Virus record (IMG/VR): IMGVR_UViG_3300021389_000179
Coordinates: 1 to 21,823 of that record
Length of the DNA: 21,823 nucleotides
Direction: 5' to 3' (one strand)
Source: a virus
Shown: piece after piece, positions 20,932 through 21,823 of the stretch
Layout of the letters: each line of letters starts with the position of its first letter
Position numbering within the stretch: the stretch's first letter is position 1
Notes under the pieces: generated by a model
What the model saw: the letters and a program-made list of their open reading frames with translations, nothing else
What the model was told of the DNA's origin: nothing
Databases searched by the model: none
Made by a program: the position numbers and the translations under genes

Positions 20932-21739
20932 GACAAGTACAACCTTTCTTATGAGTATCAAATTCTGATTTTAATTCTTTAATTGCTTCAATAAGCAAAG
21001 GTACTAGTTTTTCATAATGTACAGTTTTATAATTTTCATCTATTGGAGCAGGCGCTATTATCTGAGGTAATACAGCTTCTACTTCTTGAGCAGATACTCC
21101 AACTTCTTCTTTGTCTTCATATCCCATATTTATAGCAATATCATTAGGTCTAAATGTAAAACCTGATAATGCATTTACTTTAGAAAGGGCGTTTGTAATT
21201 GGTTGCACAGATGTCTTTAATCTCATATCTGAATAGTAAGCAGTAACGTTACCTGTTGAGCGTACTTCACTTGCGTTAGTTACAGCAAATGTTACGTTAT
21301 CTGTAGTTCCTACTGGTTGACCTATAGCAATTGTAGGAGTTGCTCCCTCTGCTCCACCGCCACTCACTGTGACACCTGTTCCACCTGTGATGTCTTCTAC
21401 ATAGTTACCTGCAGTATGTGTCCCTAGGGTCAATCCTGAGCCACCTAGAGTAATGTTGCCAGTAATGTTAATATCTGAGGATACTACAAGAGTACCGGTA
21501 ACTGTTGCACCTGTAGTAGTAGCAGCTACTCTTGTTGCAGCAGCGCTGTCTAAAAGTGAACTAGGGTCTGTGTTTAACTGATCTTGTGTGGCTGTTACAG
21601 CTCCAGTAATGTTTGGAAAGGTAGCTTTTATTGCGCTTTTAATTAGACGTAGGTGATCATCTCCTTGTGAGACGTTATCTGAACTAGTCGGGTTTGTAGC
21701 AACTAAGCTATTGATATATGTAGCAGTTTCTAGTGCCAT
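20915..21739 (-). CDS. Tail fibre with C-terminal S74 intramolecular chaperone
   Basis: A 274-aa protein (ATG 21739, AGGAG five bases upstream). Residues 1-50 (ETATYINSLVATNPTSSD, then GDDHLRLIKSAIKATFP) are a common N-terminal virion-binding part of podovirus fibres. Residues 50-165 are a Thr/Gly-rich beta stalk with VTVSGGGAEGATPTIAI repeats. Residues about 168-265 are an S74 peptidase/chaperone domain: S170-D-M-R-L-K175 has the Ser-Lys dyad spacing of endosialidase-type chaperones, followed by GVSAQEVEAVLPQ and a KTVHYEKLVPLLIEAIKEL coil. It would fold the trimeric fibre and then cut itself off. The tail end has a CxCH motif (GCTCHG). It is the first gene of the operon in this window. Confidence 0.85.
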   Translation of the reverse strand: MALETATYINSLVATNPTSSDNVSQGDDHLRLIKSAIKATFPNITGAVTATQDQLNTDPSSLLDSAAATRVAATTTGATVTGTLVVSSDINITGNITLGGSGLTLGTHTAGNYVEDITGGTGVTVSGGGAEGATPTIAIGQPVGTTDNVTFAVTNASEVRSTGNVTAYYSDMRLKTSVQPITNALSKVNALSGFTFRPNDIAINMGYEDKEEVGVSAQEVEAVLPQIIAPAPIDENYKTVHYEKLVPLLIEAIKELKSEFDTHKKGCTCHGSTD

Positions 21740-21823
21740 AGGAGCTCCTATTTTTTTGTGGGACAAATTTGTGTCGTAGGTCAAACAACAACAATTCCCG
21801 AAAATTTTAAAACGTAATAACTA
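21740..21823 (-). other. Leader of the first gene, no gene seen
   Basis: The 84 bases before the S74 fibre gene hold only the AGGAG SD (21747-21743), an A-rich tract, a perfect 10-bp dyad ACAAATTTGT (about 21761-21770) and a TTGTTGTTG run. No convincing -35/-10 pair was found. An in-frame TTG at 21784 lacks an SD, so I do not count this region as coding. A promoter may lie further right. Confidence 0.35.

Noticed and set aside
21740-21784. N-terminal extension of the S74 fibre to a TTG at 21784, and a possible TTGACC -35 box there
   Set aside because: The TTG has no SD, while AGGAG stands five bases before the ATG at 21739. No -10 box follows TTGACC at a suitable distance.
1-21823. tRNA genes, CRISPR arrays, insertion sequences, lysis genes
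   Set aside because: Coding density leaves almost no room, and no cloverleaf, spaced direct repeats, transposase, holin or endolysin motif was seen.

Overview
The window is the virion-structure and DNA-packaging module of a tailed phage with podovirus architecture. All credible genes lie on the minus strand, so transcription runs from the right end (about 21.7 kb) to the left end. Genes are packed almost end to end. Most have a Shine-Dalgarno (SD) sequence inside or beside the last codons of the gene before, and there are several 0-3 nt gaps or 1-nt stop/start overlaps. This suggests one long, translationally coupled late operon. The DNA is visibly AT-rich. Several proteins carry signature segments that I know mainly from marine and environmental podoviruses of AT-rich (alpha)proteobacterial hosts, so a marine host is my inference. 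There is no tail sheath, tape measure or tail-tube gene. A P22/T7-type adaptor and a nozzle-like protein are present, which supports a short tail.

Layout in transcription order. (1) 21739-18457: an S74-chaperone tail fibre, a second tail protein, a nozzle-like 555-aa protein and a 57-aa coiled-coil protein. (2) 18457-10442: a small acetyltransferase-like protein in the position of T7 gp13, two probable internal/ejection proteins (377 and 440 aa) and a protein of about 1,747 aa. (3) 10412-8179: a small TTG-initiated protein, a probable small terminase and the large terminase. (4) 8179-3870: portal, a small conserved protein, scaffold and an SU10/DUF5309-type major capsid protein, followed by a strong hairpin. 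(5) 3806-1: a small conserved protein, the gp4/gp11-like adaptor and a series of tail-fibre-type genes that runs off the left edge.

The most remarkable gene is the 1,747-aa one. Its C-terminal third contains the motifs of a T7/N4-type single-subunit RNA polymerase: motif T-like, motif A (D1430), motif B (K1491, Y1499), the conserved H1631 and motif C (H1657-D1658). The polymerase is fused behind an N-terminal part with Gly/Ala-rich hydrophobic stretches, a Pro/Lys-rich linker, an ADP-ribosyltransferase-like segment and an HExxH metallopeptidase. It sits where T7 encodes its gp16 ejection protein. The simplest reading is a virion-packaged RNA polymerase, analogous to N4 gp50 but about half its length, which is ejected with the genome together with effector domains.

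No lysis genes, replication genes, tRNAs, CRISPR arrays or insertion sequences were seen. The early region must lie outside the window.
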